From Hyposmocoma kahamanoa (lineage: Eukaryota; Arthropoda; Insecta; Lepidoptera; Cosmopterigidae), in the NCBI RefSeq assembly GCF_003589595.1, contig NW_020653333.1, positions 2,067,429 to 2,131,428 on the forward strand: a DNA stretch of 64,000 bases. The letters are read 5' to 3'. The position numbers and the translations under genes were made by a program. This document shows, piece by piece, positions 1-10,308 of this stretch (position 1 is its first letter; the number at the start of each line of letters is the position of its first letter). The notes beneath the pieces are model-generated. The model had not been told where the DNA came from and did no database searches. It saw only the letters and a list, made by a program, of their open reading frames with translations.

Positions 1-232
1 CAGTAATGTTAGCATTACTGCGTTTCAGTTTAGAAGGGTAAGGGTGCTGGTGAAATTACAGGCACATGTGACTTGTCAACTTATGTCTCGGGGTGACGGG
101 CGCACTGGCAGTGACCCTCAGATCATTGCGATTTAAAGCTCTTAATGGCACTGCAACTGCTATAGACAGGCGTCTCGCTTACCATCAGGCGCACGACTTT
201 TTTGTCTCGTCGCTAAATAAAAAAGAAAAGTA
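1..232 (+). repeat. Dispersed repeat family A, truncated by window edge
   Basis: One of at least nine copies in this window of a 250-300-bp repeat. Diagnostic parts are a 20-nt near-palindrome (CAGTAATGTTAGCATTACTG), a GGTGCTGGTGAAATTACAGG block, GACTTGTCAACTTATGTCTC and a tail near GCACGACTTGTTTGTC followed by an A-rich end. Open frames in it are spurious. Class is unknown; no tRNA-like promoter was seen. Confidence 0.8.
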
Positions 233-382
233 ACAAATAGACTTTTTAGGTTTTCGCGAGTGCTATACATTTCAGATGAAACTAATTTTTCGGATGTAAA
301 CCCCTTGTAATTGTTTTTTAAAAACAAAGCAACGTTTCGACAGGTCCCATGGTCACGGCTGAGAAATAACAGTTTTTTTTTG

Positions 383-660
383 TGATATCAAGTGACTAAC
401 AACTAACAAATCAAAAGTAACAAATCGTGCGCCTGGTTGTAAGCGACACGCTTGTTCGCAAAGATCTGAGGAGTATTGCCACTGTGCCCATCACACATAG
501 ACACAAGTTGACAAGTCCCATGTGTTTGTAATTTCACTAGCACCCTTAATTGTCCTTCAAAACCGTTCACTTTATTGCTTGGTGGCAGAAATAGATGAGG
601 TGGCAGAATTTCCCTGGACAAACTCATTCACAGGTAGCTCTACTCTGCCGCTGTTAGCTG
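383..660 (-). repeat. Dispersed repeat family A copy (reverse)
   Basis: Same blocks as the copy at 1-232 in reverse order and complement: the AAGTGAC... end at about 388 and the CAGCACCC block near 540, then extra sequence with TCACAGGTAGCTCTACT. With the first copy it forms an inverted pair about 150 nt apart. Confidence 0.75.
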
Positions 661-2436
661 AAACTGAGTTTTTTCAGAAATGTTATGTATACTGCCGTGA
701 TCAGTAAAGAAAGCCGATCTGTCACTATTATTCCTTTTTTCATCGGTGGATAAGGTATGAAGTTACCGCAAGAGAAAAATTGATATTTTTGAATTTCATT
801 TCTTTAAACATTGTTTTCTCGGTTTTGATTTTTGTCACAGGCGCTCTTTCAACTAACGGCGGTAGTACTGCTATTAGCATAAAAATAATAACCAAGCGCA
901 CGAAAAGTTCTTAACGCGTTTATAATATAGTTTAAAACATTATCAAAAAGTGACAGTTAGCGCTGTATCCGTGCGTACTCGGTTACATTATTACCGCGGT
1001 TGAATGTTATCTTGCTTATCTGTCAAAGTTATTGTTAAGTTCTCTCTTATCGTCATCGTTGCGCTGTTTGCACTTCGATGGACGGCAAATGCTCTAAGTT
1101 TTCACGACTCTACTTATTTTTTGCGGCGTCTTATTTCGCATCAAATTTTTAATTTGGTACCTACTGAAAAGATATTAATATATTTTTGTCTTTTTTATAT
1201 ATTAATAGTATTTCATTTATTGAACGAGTTTCACACGACCTTCAACTCAAGATGTGTCTAAATAGAATATACTTTGCCCTGAAAAAATACCCTAATACTG
1301 GTTTCATCAGAAGAGGAACTAATTAAAGTAAAATGTTTTTGTATTTGACTGTACGGTAAAATTTCATGACGTCATTAGAATGATTTTTATACTATAATGT
1401 GTGATAACCGCGTTAGTTTTCATAATAAAAAACCATAAGAAATAATTATTAATTTCACCAATATGGCGTGCGTCTTAAGGTATTTAATGCGTAAAAGTCC
1501 ATGAAAATTACTAATCAGAAGCTACAAATAAAGTGTTCCAATAAAAATTCCTCACTAAGACGTATTTTCTTCCTATAAAATATTGATATATTGATATCGG
1601 CCAAAATTTGAAGTTAATCTTTTGGTCCCCCGCCTTTTAAATATGCGAGCAGAATTCATTCATAAACAAGGTCCATTGACTTGCTTGTACAATCAAAAGG
1701 TCCTTACTTCCCTGTACCATGAAACTCATTAACAAAACGATATCGTTCAATATACGTACCTAGATTAAGTCAGTAATTTTATATTATTTAGCTCACTATA
1801 CAGTTACCACAAGATTTGTATAGTCGCATAATTATCGTTATAGTTCGTGGTACAGGTAAACGACAGATTGTACGCAATTCGTATTAAGAATAAGCAATGC
1901 ATCGTTATTTGTCCCCATCACCTTATCGAGCTCACATTATACACACCTCTTACCATAAAACATCTTGTATCGTTTTAATATCGTATTTATACCCGTTCGA
2001 GGTCTTCCACTTAAAGACGTATGTATATTGAGTTGTCTCTTGGTACAGGGGCTTTGTACCAATGTAGTTCGGTAGTCGTCGATGTATAGCAAACTTGTCG
2101 TTACATATCTTGGTAGTGGCCTGCACTGGGTGACCCTTACTATGAAACCTGATACAGAGTGAGAAATATATCGGACGCTCAATAATAAAGCGGCAAAATT
2201 AGAAAAGAAACATCTTTGGGAAAATGATAATATAATTGTTTTACGAAATAAAACTAATATTTTGTACGTGTTTTTATTCATAAAGATATTTAATTTATAA
2301 CTTTAGAAAAATCTGACAGAAAGAAAAAAAATTACATACAGAGAGAGAGCCCGAGATCCCCGAGCAATATTGTCGTGATGCAACATTGCTATTAATATTG
2401 CGTCAGGAGTTTGCGTTCATACCTAAATTCAACTAT

Positions 2437-2660
2437 TTTTTAACCGACTTTAAAAAAGAGGAAGTTCTCAATTCGACTGTAATTTTGTTTTATATGTATG
2501 TTACGCGATAACTCCGGCTTTTGTAAACCGATTTTAATGATTCTTTTATTATTGGAAAGAGGGTACCTCAGTAGTGGTACCATTTAATAATAAAATATTC
2601 CACTTCTAAGGGTGGCAAACTAGGGGATGAATGACTTTGAGGTCGGTTTTTTAACAATGT
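2437..2660 (+). repeat. Dispersed repeat family F copy
   Basis: Begins AACCGACTTTAAAAAAGAGG and ends near GATGAATGACTTTGAGGTCGG. Copies of the same block order recur at 19365, 53690 (reverse), 60945 and, in part, 51568 (reverse). Shared landmarks: TTCTCAATTCGACTG, AACTCC, GAGGGTACCTCAGTAGTGG and GGTGGCAAACTAGGGGATG. Class unknown. Confidence 0.75.
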
Positions 2661-3295
2661 CAAATACAATTATATCATAATTCGTCTGCTACTATCCACG
2701 TTATTGTTTTTAAATCTATTTTGTCTGTGTCCTAAAAAATGCGTTTCGAATTTAGTTACGTTATAATTTAGAGGGTGCTATACAGTCACTTGTATCCCGT
2801 TAAATGGTGATAATTAAAAATGAAATCGGAATGAAATAAGATGTTATCATCATCACCCGGAATGGATTGCACCTCTAACTTTTTAGCCACAGACACACAC
2901 ATAATATCCACAGGAGTCCATTCCCGACAACAGATAAAACTCACTACGTTCTCCGCAATTTGCCGCATCATAGATCGCTTGGTGACGATGGTAGGAGCAT
3001 GCCTCGACGCGATGCAACGGATCGATGTAGAGACTCCGCTTTAGCTACAGACGTACATCTACAGGGTGAATAACGATCGGGGCCGTGCAAAATTCGAGGA
3101 CGAACTGAATTGTGTTACGTTTTCAGCCCTGTAAAACTAATAGTAATGTGCTAGACACCGATAACTTTCGAACTCAAACTATGGGACCAAGTAATAGAGC
3201 AAAGGAATTCACTCCGGGTCTCTACCCAGAATACCCACACTGAATTTTAAAAAACAAAGATCTGGGGGTCTACTTTCGTTCTCTGTCCGGCTGGT

Positions 3296-3530
3296 TTTTC
3301 TTCTGTCAAATAAGTTATTTACCTATTTCTGCCGCCAATCAGTAATGTCAGCATTACTGTGTTCCGGTTTCGAAGGGTAAGGGCGCTGGTGAAATTACGT
3401 CTCGGCGACAGACGCAGATCTTTACGATTTAAAGCTCTGAGTGGCATTGCACCTATTATGGACAGACGTGTAGCTTACCATCAGACGCACGACTTGTTTG
3501 TCCCGTCACTTGATATTATTAAAAAAATGT
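3296..3530 (+). repeat. Dispersed repeat family A copy
   Basis: Carries CAGTAATGTCAGCATTACTG, GGTAAGGGCGCTGGTGAAATTACG and the GACAGACGTGTAGC tail. About 25 nt of its middle block is deleted relative to other copies. A 3' fragment of SINE-B (GTATTAATAACTGTAACAAAG) follows at about 3565-3655. Confidence 0.75.
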
Positions 3531-4825
3531 CAGTTAGAAGGACTTTTCCTTTGTAGTTCGATTTTTGTATTAATAACTGTAACAAAGTAGTGGAATTTTT
3601 TGACAAAAAAACTGTAATGAAATTCATGGTAGTAAAATATCATAGTATTCATTAGAATTAATATTTAAAATGTTAGCTTCCAAAATTGGTCGTACCATCC
3701 AGCGCCCACGATACAAACTGTTGGGTCCTGAGGACAAAGCAACTTGGAAGCACTATCTAGTTTAACTACATCAGAACCAATTTAGAAAAATTCGTTTCCC
3801 AAATTGGTTCTACCGGGAGTAGAGATGGAAAAAACTGCTTTTAAATTTTAAACTTTAAAATGTTGTGCTTATAAAAGGACTTTTCACTTAAACGTTTTTT
3901 TGTTTGAAGCTTACAAAATTGTTTAGAAAAACGTTTAGCATGGGCTTATGGAAGCTTATGGAAGCTTTATGCTAAAAAAGTTTGCAACATTGTGTGAACA
4001 GCGAAAAGCGAGAGTAGGCCAGTAAAGGTTTTCAGACACAAGTTTTATTTTTATTGATAACATTATTATTCACATTGACGAATAATTATTTAGGAGACAT
4101 AGATGGCGGGACTTGACACTTAGACAACTTGTAAAAAATGAAATTGTTGAGCATTGAATTGAGCAACGCATACAACTTAAATTTATAAGCGTGCTTGTGT
4201 GCTTATATTAAAAAAGCAAACTTTCTTAAGTTCTGATTATAATAAATACACAAAATAATACTTTCTGATTTTCGCTTAAACGTCTACTTCTGAGTGAATC
4301 CAATTTAATAATAGTAATGTGCCAGAGAATAACACCAATTACCTGGTCTAACTAGAAAATTCCTTGTAATGTAAGTACCAGAACAACGGAATTAACATGT
4401 CCAGAACCCAGACTCTGTATTCTTCTTCTCCGTTCGACATCCGTCCAAAACAGTTAGGCTTGGCGCCCACTGACGGGACGGGACGGCAAGGGATTTTTAG
4501 GTGACGAATAGTAAACCCTTGAGATTATGACATTATAATGGCAATTTCTATGATAATGATCGTAGCTACAAAATAACGCTGCTGTTTGCTTAATGATGCC
4601 GAGCAAGCAGCCTCCGGCATGTCTAGGCAGCCTTGGGGATGCTTCGGCAGTCTTCGGGATGCTTCGGGATGATTCGGAAGGACGACTGTGATTATGCTAT
4701 TATGTATGTATATACGGGGCAAGGGCAGGCACGCACGGCAAGACTGATCTGAAGAGAGGTCAGGCGCGAGCATGATGTCGCGACGGAATGCTTCAGCATA
4801 CCTAAGAACGTTTAGGTATGCTTAA

Positions 4826-5869
4826 CCCTTAATTAGTTGCGCTAAAAAAGTAACGCAATTGGTCGCGTGGGTTGTGCAACACCTTAAATTAGACTCGGGA
4901 ATTAATATACAAAATACAGGCAAAATCAGACTTTATTAATGACAGTATTTGAACATACTTATTTCCTAGCTTATAAATGTCTGTCTGACTGATAAATCAT
5001 ATTTTTAATAAGAAAACAACAACATTCGTAAAAATGAAACTATTTTTCCGGATTGAAATTGCGTATATTTGCTTTTTCAAACTAACCAATTCCTGTGTGT
5101 AACAATCGCGAAAACCTAAGAACTCGAAACATTCGTAAAAGCTTATTTTCTTCATCACAATTTTGGCAGACCTGAATTACGTGATCATTACACGTATGCT
5201 TTAAACCATTCGAACATTCCGTCTTGGTTTTTCTGTCCTTGATTCTAGTACTTATATGGCATTGTTTACATGAAGGCGACCGGACTACTCTAGATGCCGA
5301 TTCAGGATTTTCACTTGTAAGCCTCTCGTGTGTTTTGTAGCGGTCGAGGTGGAGTGCGAATACCGTCGTTTTCGGTTTCGCTTTGTTCTTATGCACAGTT
5401 ATGGTCACTTCACAATGACTTCATGATGTTGTTTTCGTTCAGAAGCCCTATCAATAGCTTCTACTTCTTTGCCTTTCAATTGCGGCACAATCTCTTACAC
5501 GGTCAAATTTTACAGCTACCTCAAAACAAAAAAACAAAAAAGCACCACATTACAACATAATCTTTGAAATGCCAATATGTACGTTCTATAAATGTCACTA
5601 CAACATATTTTTGTCCACCTAAAAATCTATATTTACTAACGTTACGGAATTTTGTCTACACAAACGGTCCCGGGGGTTTTCACGCACCCCGAACACGCTC
5701 TCCAAGCACAACTATACACAAACGACCGCAGATTACGTATGAATTATAAAGTACAATCGCGTTTACGAAGCTAACCTGGAGACAGGCGCTGTAAGTTCAA
5801 ATTTAAAAAAATTATGAGCCTAGAAACCTGCAATTAGGGTGTGAAACACCCCATGCGACCAATTAAGGG
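4826..5869 (-). mobile_element. Decayed piggyBac-like element with TTAA target duplication
   Basis: A 1,044-bp unit flanked by TTAA on both sides (4822-4825 and 5870-5873). Ends are inverted: the right end reads CCCTTAATTGGTCGCATGGG inward; the left begins CCCTTAATT, then carries an extra 26 or so nt with a short palindrome before GGTCGCGTGGGTTGTG. The CCC start and TTAA target are piggyBac hallmarks. Inside on the - strand, 5082-5408 is an open frame whose Cys-rich end matches the transposase tail domain (next entry). The catalytic core is missing, so it is internally deleted and dead. Confidence 0.82.
5082..5408 (-). pseudogene. piggyBac transposase C-terminal fragment (Cys-rich domain)
   Basis: 108-codon remnant. 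The stretch CKQCH...RKTKTEC...CNDH...VCQNC has the C-x2-C ... R+K...C...C..H...C..C layout of the piggyBac transposase cysteine-rich zinc-binding tail. The DDD catalytic domain is absent, consistent with the 1-kb size of the element versus about 2.5 kb for an intact one. Confidence 0.7.
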
Positions 5870-6206
5870 TTAAGGATGCCGCGTTGTACCTAGGGATACC
5901 GCGGCATAATTGCCGTCAATATGCGTTTACATAAAGGGATGCCGAAGGATCCCCTGCCGAGCCTACCCGTCTGTGAGCGCCGGACCTTACTGTCAAATAA
6001 GTAATACGAATAAGTTAGCGGTGGCAACCGCTAGTTGTGTAACGCGCAACGGGGAATGAGCGTTCCTCCAGCTCTGGTACCTATCTGGAAAATTGGGAGG
6101 GTACTGTATGTAAACCCGGGGCTCATCGCACATAGTTTATAGTGCACTTCTCGTATACCTAAAGAGTCGGTAGAAAGGGTCATTATTGTCAAAACTAATG
6201 TAGAAA

Positions 6207-6715
6207 CATATCGACTCATCCGAAGAACAGAGTCCGATGTGATTATATGTATAGCGAAAAAAGACTAATGCTCGTATTCCAGAATTCCACTCAATGCTCA
6301 AGTCAGGATTTGAGTAGACTTGAGTATGATTTCAAGCACTGGAAATACGACCCTAATGGCAAGGTCTTGAGTATGATTTTCAGTGCCCGCTGCAATACGA
6401 CCCTTAGGGTCGTATTCTAGAACTCTACTCAATGCTCAAGTCAGGATCTGAGTATGATTTCAAGCACTGGAAATACGACCCTAATGGCAGGGACTTGAGT
6501 ATGATTTCGAGTGCTTTAAACCATACTCAAATGTTACAAGAATAATTTCGTTATTCAAACTAAGGCCTATGTAAAAGTGTTTTGAGAATTTATATATCTT
6601 ATTTCGTTTCGGAAATATAAAATCGAACAACAGTCGATTTGACATTCACAGCGAAGAAGAACTAACGAAATATACTCTTGCACATAGATCTTTGTTCTAT
6701 GGATGAGTCGATATG
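6207..6715. repeat. Inverted ends enclosing the MITE-4 pair
   Basis: A segment near 6207 (CATATCGACTCATCC) recurs in inverse complement near 6700-6715 (GGATGAGTCGATATG), with AGAACA/TGTTCT following inward. It suggests an older inverted-repeat element around 500 bp long into which or from which the MITE-4 pair arose. Confidence 0.5.
6270..6535. repeat. Two joined MITE-4 copies
   Basis: Two related blocks of about 135 bp share GTATTCTAGAACTCTACTC, CTCAAGTCAGGAT and AGCACTGGAAATACGACC, and meet at a perfect palindrome (6394-6416). A single full copy of this family is at 22462-22636. Confidence 0.7.
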
Positions 6716-6717
6716 CT

Positions 6718-6786
6718 GCCCTCGGAATGAAAAAAGGCACAATGCTGTATAAGTACGCATAGTTGTGCTTTTTTCGTTACGAGGGC
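6718..6786. repeat. 69-nt hairpin
   Basis: Arms 6718-6742 and 6763-6786 are inverse complements except for two substitutions and one indel (GCCCTCGGAATGAAAAAAGG versus the right arm), with a 20-nt loop. It resembles a small MITE core; a precursor-type RNA is possible but not shown. Confidence 0.6.
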
Positions 6787-7242
6787 ATTATGGGGCTGTC
6801 AAACAAGTAACACTCGACCAAATTAAAAGATGCATGATGCGAATAAAGCTTCATACTTGACATTGTTTTTTGAATTAATCGAGTACTACTTATTTGTAAT
6901 TAATTGTTTCGGACGGATATCGGAAGGAGAATGAGACTACACACCCCCGGGACCAATTTATAAAAGTTCGTTTTTCAAATTGGTCCTATTGGGAAGCGAA
7001 CCCGGGACCTCCACACTCAGGAAGTTACGTAATAACAATACTAAATAATTACGAATTTCAAAGGGATATCCGCTCTATGTGTATTACTTCTTTGGAAGTT
7101 TAAGTAAATATTACTCTACCTATATTAACCTCTGGGGCCTTGGTGTAAGTTTTCAAATATTTAAACATTTTAATTTAAACCTTATAAGCGTATAATTAGG
7201 TCTGAATAAAAATCTTACGCAAAAGCGGTAGTTAAGTTTGAA

Positions 7243-7754
7243 CATTGAGTATATAACTAGAAATAGAGACGAAATAAGGGCCATATATTCCTGGTAACAC
7301 ATTAGCGATACAGCTCCTATAAATATCAACTCTCGTTTGCACTGAAATATAGACAGGCCAACTACTGAGCTGTGTGGTACGTCTCCGTATATTCCAAAAA
7401 ATATTCTGTATTTATTGTAATAAAGATAATATCTCTAACAATGCTGTACTGTTCTATTCGGTGGTATGGGAAAAACAGCAAAACATCTAATTACAAAACA
7501 AACGGAATCACATTTCATCGGTAATAAAATATTAAATATGTTATTTTGCAATTTTCGTCCATTATAGCTCACTGGTCGATTTGAAGTGAAACAGTTGACG
7601 ACACCCATTGACGACACCCATTGACGACACCCATCAATTGTTTCGAACTCGGGCTAGCCAATCGGAGCGCAGTTGTCACAGTAACGATATGGCAGAATAG
7701 TTTTCAAACAAATTAAATGACATTTCGTCTCTATTTCTGGTTATATACTCGATG
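7243..7754. mobile_element. MITE-1, hAT-like, complete copy
   Basis: 512 bp, flanked by an exact 8-bp duplication AGTTTGAA (7235-7242 and 7755-7762). Inverted ends about 33 bp long start CATTGAGTATATAAC on the left and CATCGAGTATATAACC on the right. The 8-bp duplication and CA start fit hAT elements. No transposase. It includes a small triplication of CATTGACGACACC. Other copies: 12833 and 49893. Confidence 0.8.
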
Positions 7755-7815
7755 AGTTTGAACGATTACACATTTACATGGGGTCACTGGTGGTTTTATC
7801 CGTTGTCAAACTTAA

Positions 7816-7992
7816 AGCTCAATTAACACTGCCGCGAAACGGGACGGACGCCAATTTTTGTAACCATTGAATAATGAACTTATGCCAATTATGTAACGTA
7901 TAAATTACATACGAGCTAAAAACAAGTAATTAAAAATTCATTGCTATGTACAATTTCGTTTCCAGTTCTTACCGCGACAATGTGAATTGAGC
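7816..7992. mobile_element. MITE-3, TTAA-flanked
   Basis: 177 bp between TTAA at 7812-7815 and 7993-7996. The ends are inverted and imperfect (AGCTCAATTAACACTGCCGC left; GCTCAATTCACATTGTCGCG right, read inward). TTAA targets suggest mobilisation by piggyBac-type transposase. A related 0.33-kb copy is at 37615 and an end fragment near 10085. Confidence 0.65.
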
Positions 7993-8069
7993 TTAACATA
8001 AGTTTCTTAAACACTGCGTAAAACCCCACACTTATGAATGAACAAGTATAATATCATGGATTTTTTTAT

Positions 8070-8300
8070 AATACCAAGTGACAGGATGAACAAGTCGTAA
8101 GCGATGGCCTGATGGTAAGCGACAGTCTGTCCTTAAGTGTTGCAGTCGCTCAGAGCTTTAAATTGCAAAGATCTGAGTTGGCAAGTCCCATGTGCCTGTA
8201 ATTTCACCAGCACCCTTACCCTTCAAAACCGGAACACAGTAATGCTAGCGTTACTGCTTGGTGGCAGAAACAGGTAAGGTGGCAGTACTGCCGTGTAATT
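8070..8300 (-). repeat. Dispersed repeat family A copy (reverse)
   Basis: Reverse copy with AAGTGACAGGATGAACAAG, GTGCCTGTAATTTCACC and CAGTAATGCTAGCGTTACTG in order. No coding content. Confidence 0.75.
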
Positions 8301-8959
8301 TTCCTTCCTTTTTTTGTTTGTTTATTGGTTCATTTACAGTTATTACGTAAAATCATACTACTTGTAAATTAAATTTGGTGAAGGTCTTATCTAAATTGCA
8401 CAACTACTTACGAGTGAACACAGCTTGCAAAACAACGTAAATGTAATTAAGTTGAATTTAAAAATAGCAACTTAAATTTAAAACAAGTAATACAAACAAA
8501 AAAAACAATAAATACAAGTGAATAAGGGTCTCAGACAGTATGAAACGAGTTGGTTATAAAAAAAAAATTTTTTTTAGTAACTTTCTTTCAAAAGGGACTC
8601 TACTGCTACTAAATGGTTTGTCAATACAGTTTAAATTGTCATAGAAAAACTCACAATGATATGTGAGACTATATTACAAATTCACGTACTTCGCATCACT
8701 AGACTTGGGTCATTCATTAGCTCCGCCATCATCGCAATTTTTGCTTTGTATAGTTGTTATTGCAAGCAGCGTAGAGTTGATTTTAAATCTTAAGTGTTAA
8801 ACTGCATATCAAGCTGTTGGTCCAGTACAATATTATTTTGTTCAAATTATTTTTAGTGGTCCGTTAAAATCTAATTCGTAATTTCATACCCATAAGGGCG
8901 CATTTACTCGAATACGAATTTCATCGCGCTCACGCCGTGCGGCCGCCGCGTGCATCCGA

Positions 8960-9303
8960 CTGTCATGGCAAAATACTCTTTTCACTTCTTAGGCTCTTAA
9001 AGATCGTATTTATGCTGGGTGTAGGGTGCATAAAATAGGATTTTATGCTCTAGTGCATAAAATAAAAAAACCATCACATTAAATATTGTTGTAATTTTAC
9101 ATTCATAATTAAATAATCGTTTATTTGTAATATTGATGTTTAATTTCCTCGCAATCGAAATGAAAAGCAGAGTGTATAACTCGTTCATAAAACCCATTTT
9201 ACCCTCGATTTAGTATCCACCCTCGCCTGCGACTCGGGTAGATATGTATACTCGTCTCGGGTAAAATGACGCGTTTTATGCACTTGTTGTACAATCTACT
9301 ATT
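8960..9303. repeat. Dispersed repeat family E copy
   Basis: Matches 15723-16085 over its length: TCTTAAAGATCGTATTTATG, TGCATAAAATAGGATTTTATGC, CCACCCTCGCCTGCGACTCGG and GCGTTTTATGCACTTGTTGTAC. The right third folds back on itself (AAAACCCATTTTACCCTCGA with TCGGGTAAAATGACGCG). Class unknown. Confidence 0.7.
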
Positions 9304-10207
9304 ATTTGTTTAGCTTTTATAAACAATTATTAACTTATCGGATTTTAAGAAAATACTTTAATTTTAGTGAAGCATTGTATAATATGATAGAAATTATTTT
9401 AAGTATTATTTTTGCACGAATTCCAAATTAAAATGCAATTTTGAGTTGTCTGAAACATCTTAAAAACAGTTACGTCCTCAATCTAGTTTTTTTTAAATAA
9501 TAGTATTGTAACCAATTAACCGCCGAATTTTACCGAAACACTTAAAAATATATTGTCATTTTTATTTTAAGTTTGGCAGATAATGTGAACACTGATAATA
9601 TGATTGAAAATCAAATATTAAAATACATGCAGGTGATACCAGCTCAACTGATGAATTTGGCTATTCTTTCGATGAAAGTGAATACAAATTGAAACTATGA
9701 AGTCTTTTTTGTTTTACTTCAGAATTTTGCTATTTAACTACAAGTTGTCCTTATAAACTCTGATAATGTAACTACACTACAACAACTACAGGTTGTCATT
9801 GTGATCATTTAAAATATTTATTATTTGTATTAAACCCTAAATCGCTTAAATAAAAATATAAATGCTAATTGTTCTATCTAGAACTTAAAACCAATGACCC
9901 GAAAAATAATCTAAACGATTAAACTCATAAATTTTCGAATCGATTTCTCGTGAGAATCGTTTCTTATGTTTACCTACATGTTTAGTTCACATTCCTATTT
10001 ACGTTGCGATGACAAGTATCAAAAGGTGCCTCTTAGTTTGTGACGGCGGCTATAGTACGTTACATAAGTTCACTGTGCCATGTACATGCGGCAATGTAAA
10101 TTGAGTCTAAATTTTTTTCTGCGGCGTAAAGTCGACTCATTTGAAATAAGCCTTATGTTTTTGATATATTGCAATAAATTGATTTACAATTTTTGGTTCT
10201 GGTACAG

Positions 10208-10308
10208 GAGACGCCAAGTCGACAACGGCCAACGGGAAAGATGACGACGCGGGCGGCGACGACTCCAAGGATGACAAGGATGACGCCAAAGCTGATGATG
10301 TGAAAAAG
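10208..10308 (+). CDS. Dek: DEK exon, acidic/lysine N-terminal segment
   Basis: Follows an acceptor ending TACAG and precedes donor GTACGA. It enters in phase 1 and leaves in phase 0, giving 33 full codons rich in Asp and Lys (DAKSTTANGKDDD...KADDVKK). Base composition (GC-rich, codon-like) stands out from the AT-rich flanks. There is no Met in frame, so it is an internal exon. The upstream partner exon was not found between 1 and 10207. Confidence 0.85.

Larger units (their letters stand above)
1..10207. other. Gene-poor left flank / DEK 5' intron
   Basis: No protein-coding exon could be supported here. Open frames of 60-115 codons lack start context, splice partners or recognisable domains and mostly sit in repeats. 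The DEK first exon may lie here as a very short exon or left of the window. Stretches at 960-1260 and 2840-3060 are a little richer in GC but show no feature I can name. Confidence 0.6.
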
